From the NCBI GenBank assembly GCA_014621425.1, contig JAANBB010000626.1, positions 1 to 18,989 of the forward strand: a stretch of DNA of 18,989 bases, given 5' to 3'. How positions within the stretch are numbered: the stretch's first letter is position 1; every line of letters begins with the position of its first letter. Under the pieces are notes generated by a model. That model saw nothing but the letters and a program-made list of their open reading frames with translations. It ran no database searches and was not told the DNA's origin. A program made the position numbers and the translations under genes. The stretch comes from Cylindrodendrum hubeiense. Taxonomy: Eukaryota > Ascomycota > Sordariomycetes > Hypocreales > Nectriaceae. Shown here in pieces: positions 1 through 9,072 of this stretch.

Positions 1-931
1 GACATGACAATGCCACGATAACCTCCGGAAAGGCCTGCCAAAAATTTCGGTTCAAACGGCACGAGTCCCAAGCCGATTGTTGATTGACGTCTTTGATGTA
101 CCTGAGATATTGCTCGAGCCATTGCTGTATGCTATCGAGCACGGTCTCATCTAACGGGGTTTCTGCGCTGCTCAGCATTTTGTTTCTGATTGGGGGAAGA
201 TGGCGAGTCTCACGGGTCGAGAAGTATTGAGTTAGTCGATGGACCGTCTCGACAAGACTCTCCTCCGGGTCATTGAATGGGAAATCTTGAACTGGGTCGA
301 TCAAGACCAAGTCCTCTCCAGACATCGAGAGGTCCACGCTTTGCCGACCCGATGGCATATCGTCGTCCGACGGCACTGTAATGATCTCGATGGGCGGACT
401 CCCTGAACAAGACGACGACGACTGCGGGGTATCCAAGCTCTGGGTAGGAGCAGACATGTCGACCTCGGGATCTTCGACGCTACTCTTCACGTTGTCGGGC
501 CGCGCGCTGGGGGCTACGTTGTTGGATAGGCCCTTGGCGCTAGGCGAAGGTGAGACGGGGGAAGAAGACGCCTCGTCTTTTTGAGGAGCGTTGCGAAGGT
601 TTATCGTGACCATGCTGGACGAAGGCTCGGTGGCAGGCTCATGTGAGACACAACGTTGCTCGGGGGTCCGGGGCGTGATGGGTTCTCGGTGGACCTCTGC
701 AGCTGGTACGTCGTCGGAGAGGCTGGGCTCGCCTTCGAGGGTGGATGATCTTGAGGATTCGTGGATAGGATTCACGGTATCGTGGGAAGCACCTGGCGAG
801 CCCGAGAGGGAGGTGCGCCGTCGTTTTCGGGAGGAGATGTCGCCGTCATCAAAAGGGTTGGGCCGTGTCGAGCTGGGCTCAGCGGAGTCGGAGCGATCTG
901 GATGATCCAGGGGTCTCGAAACGAGGTCCAT
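1..931 (-). CDS. Ubiquitin-specific protease-like protein, N-terminal part (cut by window edge)
   Basis: Minus-strand reading frame starting at the ATG whose complement lies at 929-931 and open without a stop to base 2, giving 310 residues. An in-frame TGA at 986-988 with no ATG between it and 931 fixes the start. The N-terminus is Ser/Pro-rich and looks disordered, with a basic cluster SSRKRRRTS near residues 33-41 that could be a nuclear localisation signal. Next come a TPRTPEQR-type segment, VTINLR, SVEDPEVDM and GSPPIEIITVPSDDD, then a more ordered part including DFPFNDPEESLVETVHRL and FWQAFPEV. This order of short blocks resembles, from memory, the N-terminal region of large fungal family C19 ubiquitin hydrolases, which remove ubiquitin from proteins. 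The catalytic Cys and His boxes would lie beyond the left edge, so activity cannot be seen here. No intron is needed in the visible part. It is divergent from POP3. Confidence 0.7.
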   Translation of the reverse strand, partial: MDLVSRPLDHPDRSDSAEPSSTRPNPFDDGDISSRKRRRTSLSGSPGASHDTVNPIHESSRSSTLEGEPSLSDDVPAAEVHREPITPRTPEQRCVSHEPATEPSSSMVTINLRNAPQKDEASSSPVSPSPSAKGLSNNVAPSARPDNVKSSVEDPEVDMSAPTQSLDTPQSSSSCSGSPPIEIITVPSDDDMPSGRQSVDLSMSGEDLVLIDPVQDFPFNDPEESLVETVHRLTQYFSTRETRHLPPIRNKMLSSAETPLDETVLDSIQQWLEQYLRYIKDVNQQSAWDSCRLNRNFWQAFPEVIVALSC

Positions 932-1423
932 CGGGGTGGTGCAAGATGGAGGAGGAAGGGCACGAAGCGTGGAGGTGCAGAGACGTCACACCGTCGCGAG
1001 AGACGCCCCGGCGACAGCTGCACAAAATTAACATGTGGGTTTGGTAAGCAGTGAGAGCGCGGAGGGGGGGGATGCGGGAGCAAGGCTCGGAAGGGCGTGG
1101 GGCGAGACCAAGGCCAGGGAATGGGGAGAAGAGAACAAAAAGCCTGGACTTTTGATATGGGTGAATGGTGAACAATGATTGACGAGAGGTGGGATGCGGA
1201 TATGGGGAGTTAACTCTGGGATATGGGGGAGCATGGATTGGCAGGGCGCGGTGCTTGTGTGGGTACCCCGCCAAAGACGCCAGAGTCACGGGGGGTGGGC
1301 TTAGCAGGGGAACGCCTACCAGTGGTGCCTGGACGGGCAACTTTTGGGGAGAGGCTCCCCGAGAGCTGGCTATCGGTCAGCGGTTGCCAGCGCCAGCCGA
1401 TAGTGCGGGTGGTGGGCGGGCCA

Positions 1424-1500
1424 GTGGTCGATAGTGGTCGATAGTGGTCGATAGTGGTCGATAGCGGTGGATAGTGGCCGATAGTGGTCGGCAGCGGCCG
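1424..1500. repeat. 10-bp minisatellite, unit ATAGTGGTCG
   Basis: About 7.7 tandem copies of a 10-bp unit. The left copies are nearly identical. Those from about 1461 onward carry substitutions (GCGGTGG, GTGGCCG, GCAGCGG), so the array decays towards the right. It lies in the spacer upstream of the protease-like gene. Confidence 0.95.
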
Positions 1501-1680
1501 GACGGTGGGTTTGACAGCAGGCGCTGAGGGGGAGGCAGCGAACTGGCAGAAGGCTGAAGCTGCCTGTTCAGGGGTGGTCCCAGAGCGGGGTAAGGGGTGG
1601 CTGTAGCGGCGATTGCATCAACGCCGACGGGAGGCCGCGGGTGCTCTGCTGTTGAGAAGGAAATGCCGTTTGTGCGCAAT

Positions 1681-1709
1681 GAGGAGGAGGAGGAGGAGTA
1701 GGAGGAGGA
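1681..1709. repeat. GGA/GAG trinucleotide microsatellite
   Basis: An almost pure purine GAG/GGA run, interrupted once by TA. It is not in a credible coding frame. Confidence 0.9.
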
Positions 1710-2698
1710 TGGCACGCAGCGCGGGTGAGCTGACGAATAGAAAGGTGAAGAGTCGACGGACAAGCAGCAGAAGCGGCTTGGGTCTGACTGTGGGCGAAAG
1801 CTAGAGCTGCCTGCGAGGTTCAGTGAGTGGCCAGCCCTGCAGCTGTAAGCTCCCCGTGCCGGTTGGATTTCTGAGCCGCGGAGCCCCAGTGGTGATGGCG
1901 GTGGTGGCGGGGTACGGGCGTTCTCACCAAGACATGGATGGGGCATGGGAAGACATGGAGATTTTTGGAGCTCCAACAAGGCTGGGATCAATCTGGAATA
2001 AAAAGAGGGAAGCGCGTCGTGATCAGGCAGTGCACCGTGCGAAGTCTACCGGGGCGCGAAATCAATACCGTGGGAGCCGATGGGGATCTGACGCGTCTCA
2101 TCACAGATTAGAGTACAGCCATGCAGATAGATTGGCCTTCACTCTGTCGTGCAACACACTGTGTGATTGACTTGGGCCGTCTGCCTAAGGCTGCTAAGGA
2201 CCGCGGCGTGCGAAGCCGAGCTGAGTCCAAAGTGCATCTTGTCATACCCGGCACGCTGTGCTAAGCGGCTGATGTGATATACCCTGGCCTGCTACGCAGA
2301 TGTCTGCGTCGTTGGTCCGTAGCACGCCTTCCATTGTCTTGCTGCGCTGAGAAGCCTCCCACGTGGGGTTTGGGTCCCGTAACGGCGACTATGAAACGGT
2401 TCATGAGCTGCTCGAAGGGCTCAAGGCGGAGACTTTTCCGAGCTAGTCGTGGCGGCCCCCTCCTTCAGTCCGTTTCAATGCCATGGCTACGGCGAAGAGT
2501 ATTTGGAGGTGGTACCCAAGGTAGTTTGAGTTCCGTATACACGGGTAGCGTCCAAAGGCCTCAAGCATTGCCCAGAACGGCGCTTGCACGCAGGACAACA
2601 AATCCAAGCAGCACCCTTTCCAGATAGCCCAGAACCGCTTGCATGCGCCGGGCAGGGCAATGTCCGTCTCGCCCACACGCGGTGGTAACCCACTGCTC

Positions 2699-2726
2699 TT
2701 CTGGCCGGTGATTTCTGGCCGGTGAT
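2699..2726. repeat. Perfect 14-bp tandem duplication
   Basis: TTCTGGCCGGTGAT occurs twice back to back, about 335 bp upstream of the POP3 start. Each copy contains CTGGCCGG. No function can be assigned. Confidence 0.9.
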
Positions 2727-3060
2727 AGCTCCGGGCGGGCGCTGGGATGGACACCGCTCCGCCTACGGAGTACAAGTTCGGGACACCCCTTTGCGGTACC
2801 TCCACATCGGCAGCCACCCAGACCCACACACGACAGCGCCTCATGCGAATAATTTCAACCCTCGCCCAATTCAATTCCTCAACGTCGTCCCATCCGCTGT
2901 CCATTGGTCTACACACACGCCAGTCTTTTTCCTTCTCAAATTGTTCCACTTGTAAAGGCACATCCGGGTCTCCGAGGCATACTGAGTTCCTGCCCCCAAC
3001 TTTGCGATACGTAGACCGACCAACAAGCCAGTTGGTCAAGACTCACTCGAGTCACTCACC

Positions 3061-3913
3061 ATGGCCACCACATCTCAGCCAAGTCGAAAAAGAATCGTGC
3101 ACCAACTGGACACGCCTTTTTCAAGCATCTCGTGGTATGACCCGCCGTATTATTCCTAGTATTGTTCCAAATCACTCACTATGTCTAGGCCAACGATTTC
3201 CCCCGAAGACCAGGACACCATCCTTGAACTGCTATGCGAGTAAGTAAAAACAAAATGGTCATTCTTCGGTCAGAGCCTTTCATCTATAGAGGTCTGGCCG
3301 AAGAAATCCAGACCAGGCTCCACTGACAATCTGCGTCTCTAGTCTCTTGAGTCCCCTGGGCCAACATCGCCAAAATTATACCAAGCCATCTAAGGGGAAA
3401 AGAGCAGCAAAACGGGACAAGGCGGCCAAAAAGTCCCAAGATCCCGTTGAAGAAACCCCGGTGCCGCCCATGCCCGAACTAAACGCCGGGATTGATGTCG
3501 GCCTAAACTCGATTACCAGAAATCTTGACCCGTTTGGTGACAAGTCTAACCGGCAATACTCCATGGTGTTTGTAGCACGTGGGGACCAGGCGTCATCCTT
3601 CAACTGTCACTTCCCGCAGATGGTGGGTGCTACCTCAAACCAACTTGACCCCGAAAAGAAGATCCGGTTGGTTGGATTCTCGAAACCATGCTCTGACCGG
3701 CTGAGTACTTGTTTGGGGCTACCCAGAGTGTCGTCTGTTGCAATCACAACGGACGCCCCCGGTGCTCGTGCTTTGCAGGAGTTTGTTCAGAACAAAGTGG
3801 CGCCTGTGGTTGCAACTTGGCTGGATAAATCGCAGGACACACAATATTTGGCAACGGTGATCAATGCAAGTGAGACCACAGTCGGGCCCAAGCGAGTTCG
3901 AAACGAGGCATAG
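3061..3913 (+). CDS. POP3: RNase P/MRP protein subunit Pop3 homologue
   Basis: Three exons, 3061-3134, 3189-3239 and 3343-3913, give 231 residues. Introns: 3135-3188 (GTATGA...CTAG, 54 nt) and 3240-3342 (GTAAGT...CTAG with a CACTGAC branch site, 103 nt). The start sits in a strong context, CACCATGGCC. Joining the exons gives continuous text across both junctions: SSISWPTISPEDQDTILELL, then CDLLSPLGQHR. The LLSPLGQHR...KPSKGKRA block, the basic KRDKAAKK stretch and PELNAGIDVGLNSITR are features I associate with filamentous-fungal Pop3. Pop3 is a small subunit of nuclear RNase P (tRNA 5' maturation) and RNase MRP (pre-rRNA cleavage), with an L7Ae-like fold in yeast. The C-terminal half (VARGD..SSFNCHFPQM, SDRLSTCLGLPRVSSVAI) fits a compact domain. 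An AATAAA lies 33 nt after the stop. Assignment is by recalled family text only. Confidence 0.82.
3262..3305 (+). other. Intronic hairpin in POP3 intron 2
   Basis: Bases 3262-3274 pair with 3293-3305 over 13 consecutive positions (12 Watson-Crick pairs and one G-U). Two further C-G pairs are possible past a single bulge. The loop contains CTATAG, whose AG at 3288-3289 could act as a splice acceptor upstream of the one that keeps the frame (3341-3342). Confidence 0.75.
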
Positions 3914-4851
3914 CACAAGGCGACCATGTTATGTACCTATCCTACAATAAAATATTAAAAACAAGTCTCTGAGGCCGTTGTGTCATAAATGAGGAGGTAT
4001 TTGCATCCAAACCACCTTCTTGCTTCAAGGTGACCTCCATTAGGTGGTCACTACTGTCCTTGGCCACTAAACCGTTCATTTTATGGATCGAAGGAGCGAT
4101 GATATGCCCTAAAATCACCCTAAAAGCTGGTCTATTCCGTCACCTGATACCACAAGATGCTTGTTTTTTGTGAGTGGCACACAGCTGCCAACTCAAGAAA
4201 ACATTGGGACGAGATGAGCACAAGGGTGTCATTGGCTTGAATCATCAGACAGTGCCAAAGGGAAGATCTAAAAGAATTAACGGTCGTAATTGGCGCGGAC
4301 GGATGATAGCTCATCTACACCTGCAGTCAAGTTTGCCTACCTGTTTAGGTAGGTACTCAGTTTGCTCCTTTTGTTAAGCCACCCGTCGCGTCATCCATGT
4401 TTTCTCTCCTTCCTCGTGTTTCCCCCCGCCACCAGTCCCCCAAGACTCTACGTTTTCTTTTCAACCACCACAAACCTGACGTTCTGTCTCTTCATTCATT
4501 CACCTATTTTCTCCAATTCCTACACCTATCCCTTCTTGCTCTTGAAACGAGTGGCAGTCCCGAACTCACTTGAATCGAGCCCTCCCCTTCTTCCACCACC
4601 ACGATCACCACGACCACCACGCTGAAACGTCTTCCACCCCAACACCAAGGCGACAAGTCACCCCGATTACACTGCCTTGACCTATCAGTGTAGGAAACAC
4701 GAACGCCAGACAGTCACTCGAACAGTACATACCATAGGGACCCTTTCCATCGTCGACTTGGCTAACTCAGAAACCCAGAACCTTGGGCCCTCCTTCTCGG
4801 ACGAACTGACACTTGCCTTTTCTCGACAGTATCCGGTGAATCCATTAGAAG
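3914..4851 (+). promoter_or_regulatory. Spacer and 5' leader of the PAM2-protein gene
   Basis: No gene supported. The left part holds the POP3 3' end. From about 4390 to 4620 the plus strand is strongly pyrimidine-rich with CCACCA runs, typical of fungal core promoters and 5' leaders. TAGGTAGGTA occurs at 4346-4355. An upstream ORF of 58 codons (ATG 4397, stop 4571-4573) would be in the leader if transcription starts before it. CTGACAC followed by CTTTTCTCGACAG at 4829 looks like a branch site and acceptor, so a leader intron ending at 4829, just before the ATG at 4852, is possible. The donor is uncertain. Confidence 0.5.
3946..3951 (+). terminator. Poly(A) signal AATAAA of POP3
   Basis: An exact AATAAA in an A/T-rich tract 33 nt downstream of the POP3 stop codon, on the coding strand. 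Confidence 0.55.
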
Positions 4852-6268
4852 ATGGATGGAACCGGCTACAAGGACGCGGCCAAACTAAAGGCTGCCCTGG
4901 AACTAGCCCAAAGTTTTAAAAAGGGCCCAGCCAAGGAACAACAGCACCACAGTAAGGGCGGTTCATCTACAAAAGCGAGTAAACCTCAAACTGCCAGACA
5001 ATATCAGGAGGCTCCCAATTCCATCGGTATGGCTCGGGACCATGAGCGTCAGAAGCTACCACCTTTGAATGTGCCCCTCCCAAGCAAGCGAAGTTACACC
5101 ACAACCTTAGTCTCTGATCTTTCCCAGATAGGCTCTGGGCCTATCATGGGAACTAAGGCTCTGGATTTCCTATGTCGCCAAGACAACCGTGTCAAACCAG
5201 AAGGCTGTGAGTACATAGTGTGCGAGATCTCTTCAGTCGCTTCGGACTAACGATTACAAAGCGTCCGTCTTTGAAGTGACTCGAAAGAATGCCACTACCG
5301 TTGCTGCAACGCCGGCTACCGGGGTAGTATCCGCTGAATTGACTCGAGCCCAGGGCTCTTTTCAGCAGCATCGGCCTAACGATACGAAATCATCCGTCGT
5401 GGGAGTGGCTCAAAAGGATGTTGCTCCCGTCTCTGCAAAGCCTGCCACCATAACAGTACCTCCCAACTTGACCGGAACACAAGGCTCTCAGCCCCTTATC
5501 GACCTGGAGCCTGAACCAAATACCCCAGAGGGAGACATTGTGGATATATTCTTCTCCCTTATGGATCAGGAACCCGACGATATGGCGAATGAGCTGTCTG
5601 TGGCTCCTCCCTCCTCACCTTTGCGCGTTGCGAACGATCATGTTTCGGTGGCAGTGACTACTCAGCCTGTCCTTCAGCCCACAAAACTTAATCAGGGCAG
5701 TTCTCCCCTGGAATCTGATCAGGGAACTACTCGATTCTCTCCATTACGGATTGACTCCGAAAAGAGAAACGGTACTGAGTTGCAGAAAGAGAACTTTCGC
5801 CCTAAAGCTCCCGAGTTCATACCGGAACGAGCCTCCTCAAAGAACTCTAATCAAGGTACCAATACACTATCACCACTTCGTTCTGGGGATTCGAAATTAT
5901 CTGCGGAAGCCATGGAATGGAGCCCAGTCAAGCCAAATGTCGTCCAGCATCACCCCATGCAGCTTCAAGAAGTTGTTGTGCCAACTGGTCAATCAAGCGG
6001 CCATTTGGTTTCCGTCACCCCGATCCAATTTGCTGATGGATGTCTTGTTCCAGGAATCACTACCGGTCAGCTCTATTTGCAAACACCAGTCAATGTCACT
6101 CAGGGTACAATTTTCCCGACCATGACGAATTCAGCAACACAGGACACTGTTTCCTTCGATGCCTCACTCGGACCTACCGCATCAACCCCTCTCAGATCTG
6201 ACAGCTCGACCGCTGCACCAAGGAAGCCTACAAAAGGCCTCAAGGCGTCGATGTGGGCTACGAAGTGA
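4852..6268 (+). CDS. Unassigned disordered protein with PAM2-like motif and CDK-type sites
   Basis: Two exons, 4852-5206 and 5262-6268, give 453 residues. The 55-nt intron (5207-5261) has GTGAGT, an ACTAAC branch site and an AAG acceptor. I do not recognise the family. The N-terminus (residues 6-25, YKDAAKLKAALELAQSFKKG) may be helical, and a second conserved-looking block is ALDFLCRQDNR before the intron. The rest is Ser/Thr/Pro/Gln-rich and looks disordered. Residues 296-306, NFRPKAPEFIP, match the core of the PAM2 motif (P-x-A-P-x-F-x-P) that binds the MLLE domain of poly(A)-binding protein. Full CDK-type sites (S/T-P-x-R/K) occur at about 237 (SPLR), 278 (SPLR), 322 (SPLR), 339 (SPVK) and 427 (TPLR). 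The protein ends in KGLKASMWATK, a possible C-terminal docking motif. It is cytoplasmic RNA-related by inference only. It lacks the Lsm region expected of an ataxin-2/Pbp1 homologue. Confidence 0.8.
5792..5824 (+). other. PAM2-like motif coding segment
   Basis: Encodes NFRPKAPEFIP. In PAM2 motifs the Ala-Pro-x-Phe-x-Pro part inserts into the MLLE/PABC domain of poly(A)-binding protein, and the Phe is the key contact. The usual Leu-Asn before the first Pro is replaced here by Phe-Arg, so binding strength is uncertain. Confidence 0.6.
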
Positions 6269-6784
6269 CCAACCACGTTCTCATTCTAGTACAGCAGTTG
6301 TACTCCCAAAGATCCGTTTGAGGAAACTAGACATGACGACCTCCCGGTAAACTTGGGCCTCAAATACTAGGGGCCAGAAAAAGAAGACCGAGAAGGCCGA
6401 AGGAGATAATAAATCAGGCCACGGTGAAGCAAGAAGAAAATGGAAGGGATTATGGGTGTTACGGATCTTGTATCGAGGCATGAATGCGGATTGGGGCCGA
6501 ACTTTTGCAAGAGATCACTAGCTAGCCGATACGGAATGTAAGAGAAACAAGGTAGCTACATGACGATAGACTAATTGAGACGGACGCAGAATTAATCGAG
6601 ATATTGTCAAACCACTCTTTGTAATGCACCAATATTTATAAAGTTAAACGCCAATACAAGGTATACTTCAAAGTTCTGATAACAATCGCAAATGATCGTC
6701 AAGTCCCCCTTATTGAGCATGCATAATCTAGAGTCATCGTGAAGAAATTCATTCTCTTGCGCTGTGTCTATCTCGTATGTACAT
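6269..6784. other. Convergent 3' spacer
   Basis: A 516-bp A/T-richer interval between the 3' ends of the PAM2-protein gene (plus) and NOC3 (minus). It should hold both 3' UTRs. No gene is seen. No exact AATAAA was found for NOC3 on the minus strand; the A/T-rich stretch around 6630-6650 is the likeliest 3' processing region. Confidence 0.6.
6408..6413 (+). terminator. Poly(A) signal AATAAA of the PAM2-protein gene
   Basis: An exact AATAAA about 140 nt after the stop, on the coding strand, in the convergent spacer before NOC3. Confidence 0.45.
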
Positions 6785-8785
6785 CTAACCGGACATTCCC
6801 TTCTCTAGCAACTTCACGCCCTCCCGAACTTTGGGCGAATAATGCTTCCTCAACAACTCGCCCTCCCACACAGTCGCTGTGAAGGGATTACTTGCTTCAA
6901 TGCTATCACTAGTGGGGATATAGCGGCCGTCACCCTTACGCTCCTCGGTATTCCATAGACTGCAGACCTTCTTGCTGTGAGTGTGGGCGATGTCGCTGAG
7001 CAGGACCAGGACGGCCTGAGTAGACTTGTCGGGCATCTGCAAGGCAGCCGTCATGAGCTGCTTGACAAAAGCGGCGAGGCGCAGCGGGGGCACAGAGCGG
7101 ACGTTCCAGGGCGGGAGGAGGATGCCAGTGAGGGAGCGTAGGAGGAGGACGGTGGTGGTGTGAACGTTGACCTTGGAGGCGGCGGTGGCGCTTGTGTTGG
7201 ATTGGCGAGTGAGCTCGAGGTCGGGGTTGGTGGATAGGGAGAGAAGGGACGTGAAGAGGTGCGTGGTGAAGAAGGAGAGGTCGAGGTGGAGATCGTTGCG
7301 AGAGTTGTGAGCGTCTTGGCCGGCAAGGAGGGCAAAGGCCGTGACGGTGCAGAGCAGGGCCTCGCGAGTGAGGTTGCGGGTTGGCACATCATCATCGTCT
7401 TCTTCCTCCTGCTCCTGCTCCTCCTCTTCGCCATCGGCGGCGGGATCCTCGTTGGCGTCGTTATCGCTGTGCCGGATCAAATCCTTCAGAGCCTCGAGGA
7501 GATCACCAAAGAAGTCCTGGTTGATAAGATGGGAATACTTGGCCAATCCCTCGAGCACGGCGCCCATTAGGTGAGGCATCCGCAACTTGAGAATGCGGAA
7601 GTATGTTGCGAAGACTAGCTTGAGAGTCTCGGACTGCATCTTCTCAAGCTCGTCGTGGCTAACGAGCGCGTCAGCCTGCGACATGTCCTTGTCGAGGGCC
7701 TTCTGCTCTTTCTTGTTCTTGCGTTCTCGCTTGGTGCGGAATTCGTGCTTCTTTTTGACTTGCGTCATTCCTTCGACATTGTCCTGGGACGCTTTGCCGG
7801 AGAATTCGGAGAGGAGGCGCAGACTGAGGAATAGATTGATGACTCTCTCGTCAACATAGAAGTCGCGTGCCCTCATCATCTTGGAAAGGAATGAGACCGT
7901 CTCTTGAGACGGTCTTCCTTCCTCATCGTCTCGGAGAAGCGTCTCAAGCGCCTCGAGGCACTTCACGCCATCGGCGTTGATCTTGCGCCTGCTGAGCTTC
8001 CCCACGAGGATCTTCAGCAGATCACTGCGGAAGTTGAAGTGAGGAACCGATGTGACGAGTGCGCAGGCACAAGTAGTGGCGATAGTCGCCAGGCTTTGAC
8101 CTCCGCGTGCTGCTCTAATCTCCATCTTCGAGCAACGGGCGAGCTCCTTGATGTAAGACTGGTATCCGGAGACCAAGGCTTGCTCGTACTGCCGCAAAGT
8201 GCGAACATCTTTTGACAATTGCTCTTTTGGCCCGTTTTCTTCCTGCGGACGTATTCGGTAGCCGGGAATGACATCCTTGTAGACTGACATCTGGGTCATG
8301 AGGGAGAGCATCTGGATGGCCAGGATCTTGGACTGTCCAATCTTGGCAAGGGCCTTGAATGCGCCGACGTGCTCCTCTGGGTTTTCGTTCATGGCCGAGG
8401 CAATCTTGGCCAGCTCTTCCTGGGCTTCCCTGATCTGTTGGGGCTCAGGGACATCGGGGACCTTCTCCTCGACTTCAGGCTCATCTTCCTCTTCTTCCTC
8501 CTCGCGGCCTTCCAGCCACTCGGTGTCGCTCTCAATCGATGCCGTATCCTCCTCTAGGGCCTCGGCTTGCTCAATTCGGCCATCGGCAGTCCTGATAGGC
8601 AGCCGATTAGAATCCTTCTTTGCCTTCTTACCCTTGCGCGGGCGCGACTCATAGTCCTGCTCAAGGTTCCAGTTTGAGGCGTTCTTGAAGAAGGATTTCT
8701 GGACCTTTTTGGTGGCAGCTGGCGGCCGCGACTCATCATCTGAGTCGTGGTCCAGCTTTCTCCGTTTGGAGCCTCCGGGTGCCAT
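6785..8785 (-). CDS. NOC3: Nucleolar complex protein 3 (Noc3), 60S assembly and export factor
   Basis: A single intronless frame of 666 residues, close to the length of yeast Noc3. Noc3 forms a complex with Noc2 that escorts late nucleolar pre-60S particles to the nucleoplasm; in yeast it is also linked to replication initiation. Visible features: a basic N-terminus (GSKRRKLD), the family-typical RLPIRTADGRIEQ at about 61-73, an acidic stretch at about 88-108, and an N-terminal Noc3 region at about 117-216 that includes IREAQEELAKIA and ALAKIGQSKILAIQML. A basic KKKHEFRTKRERKNKKEQKA linker follows at about 344-363, then the CBF/Mak21-type helical region from about 385 to the end. A Glu/Asp insert at about 453-466 interrupts that region. 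The last block ends LRKHYSPKVREG, typical of Noc/Mak21 proteins. The start is the first ATG, MAPGGSKRRK. It is divergent from RPF1, with 287 bp between the two starts. Confidence 0.93.
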   Translation of the reverse strand: MAPGGSKRRKLDHDSDDESRPPAATKKVQKSFFKNASNWNLEQDYESRPRKGKKAKKDSNRLPIRTADGRIEQAEALEEDTASIESDTEWLEGREEEEEEDEPEVEEKVPDVPEPQQIREAQEELAKIASAMNENPEEHVGAFKALAKIGQSKILAIQMLSLMTQMSVYKDVIPGYRIRPQEENGPKEQLSKDVRTLRQYEQALVSGYQSYIKELARCSKMEIRAARGGQSLATIATTCACALVTSVPHFNFRSDLLKILVGKLSRRKINADGVKCLEALETLLRDDEEGRPSQETVSFLSKMMRARDFYVDERVINLFLSLRLLSEFSGKASQDNVEGMTQVKKKHEFRTKRERKNKKEQKALDKDMSQADALVSHDELEKMQSETLKLVFATYFRILKLRMPHLMGAVLEGLAKYSHLINQDFFGDLLEALKDLIRHSDNDANEDPAADGEEEEQEQEEEDDDDVPTRNLTREALLCTVTAFALLAGQDAHNSRNDLHLDLSFFTTHLFTSLLSLSTNPDLELTRQSNTSATAASKVNVHTTTVLLLRSLTGILLPPWNVRSVPPLRLAAFVKQLMTAALQMPDKSTQAVLVLLSDIAHTHSKKVCSLWNTEERKGDGRYIPTSDSIEASNPFTATVWEGELLRKHYSPKVREGVKLLEKGMSG

Positions 8786-9072
8786 CTTGTCGTTATGTGG
8801 ATTCTGGGATCCTGATATGAGCGACTGAAACGAAAGGTTTGTTGTCTGTTCGGATGTCTTTTCTTTGCAAGTTCATGAGATCTTGGTGGATATCTCTGGT
8901 TCTGCACCAATGAGAGCTCGCGATTGCGCTTCACCGCCAAAATTTTGGAATTTTCTGCCGCGTTGACGATGCCCCTCCACGCCAAAATTTCCCAGCCGCC
9001 CAATTCCACTTCTTAGGAAACCACCTTCATCCTTCAAACCGACCCAACATCCGCAATTGCGATTCATCCACA
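8786..9072. promoter_or_regulatory. Bidirectional NOC3/RPF1 promoter
   Basis: Only 287 bp separate two divergent start codons, so the genes must share promoter space. CGCCAAAATTT occurs at 8935-8945 and 8980-8990, in the same orientation 45 bp apart. The first copy lies in the perfect palindrome CCAAAATTTTGG (8937-8948), which resembles the AAAAATTTT ribosomal-RNA-processing element known from yeast ribosome-biogenesis promoters. Two CCAAT boxes (8907-8911 and 9000-9004) are also present. No exact PAC element (GCGATGAG) was found. Confidence 0.75.
8935..8990. repeat. Paired 11-bp CGCCAAAATTT elements
   Basis: Identical 11-bp copies at 8935-8945 and 8980-8990 in the shared promoter. GAATTTTC lies between them. 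They are candidate transcription factor sites; identity with a yeast RRPE is an inference from the A-tract/T-tract core. Confidence 0.65.

Larger units (their letters stand above)
932..3060. promoter_or_regulatory. Divergent spacer between the protease-like gene and POP3
   Basis: About 2.1 kb with no supportable gene. Open frames here are Arg/Pro/Ser-rich, overlap on both strands and show no domain or intron logic. It should hold the promoters of both flanking genes. It contains a 10-bp minisatellite, a GGA-rich microsatellite and a 14-bp tandem duplication, listed separately. Confidence 0.6.

Noticed and set aside
1377..1991. 204-codon minus-strand open frame
   Set aside because: Arg/Pro/Ser-rich, with its repeat peptide generated by the 10-bp minisatellite and a Ser run from the GGA microsatellite.
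7259..8654. Several plus-strand open frames antisense to NOC3
   Set aside because: They are shadows of the NOC3 coding strand; low-complexity Ser runs arise from its acidic codons.
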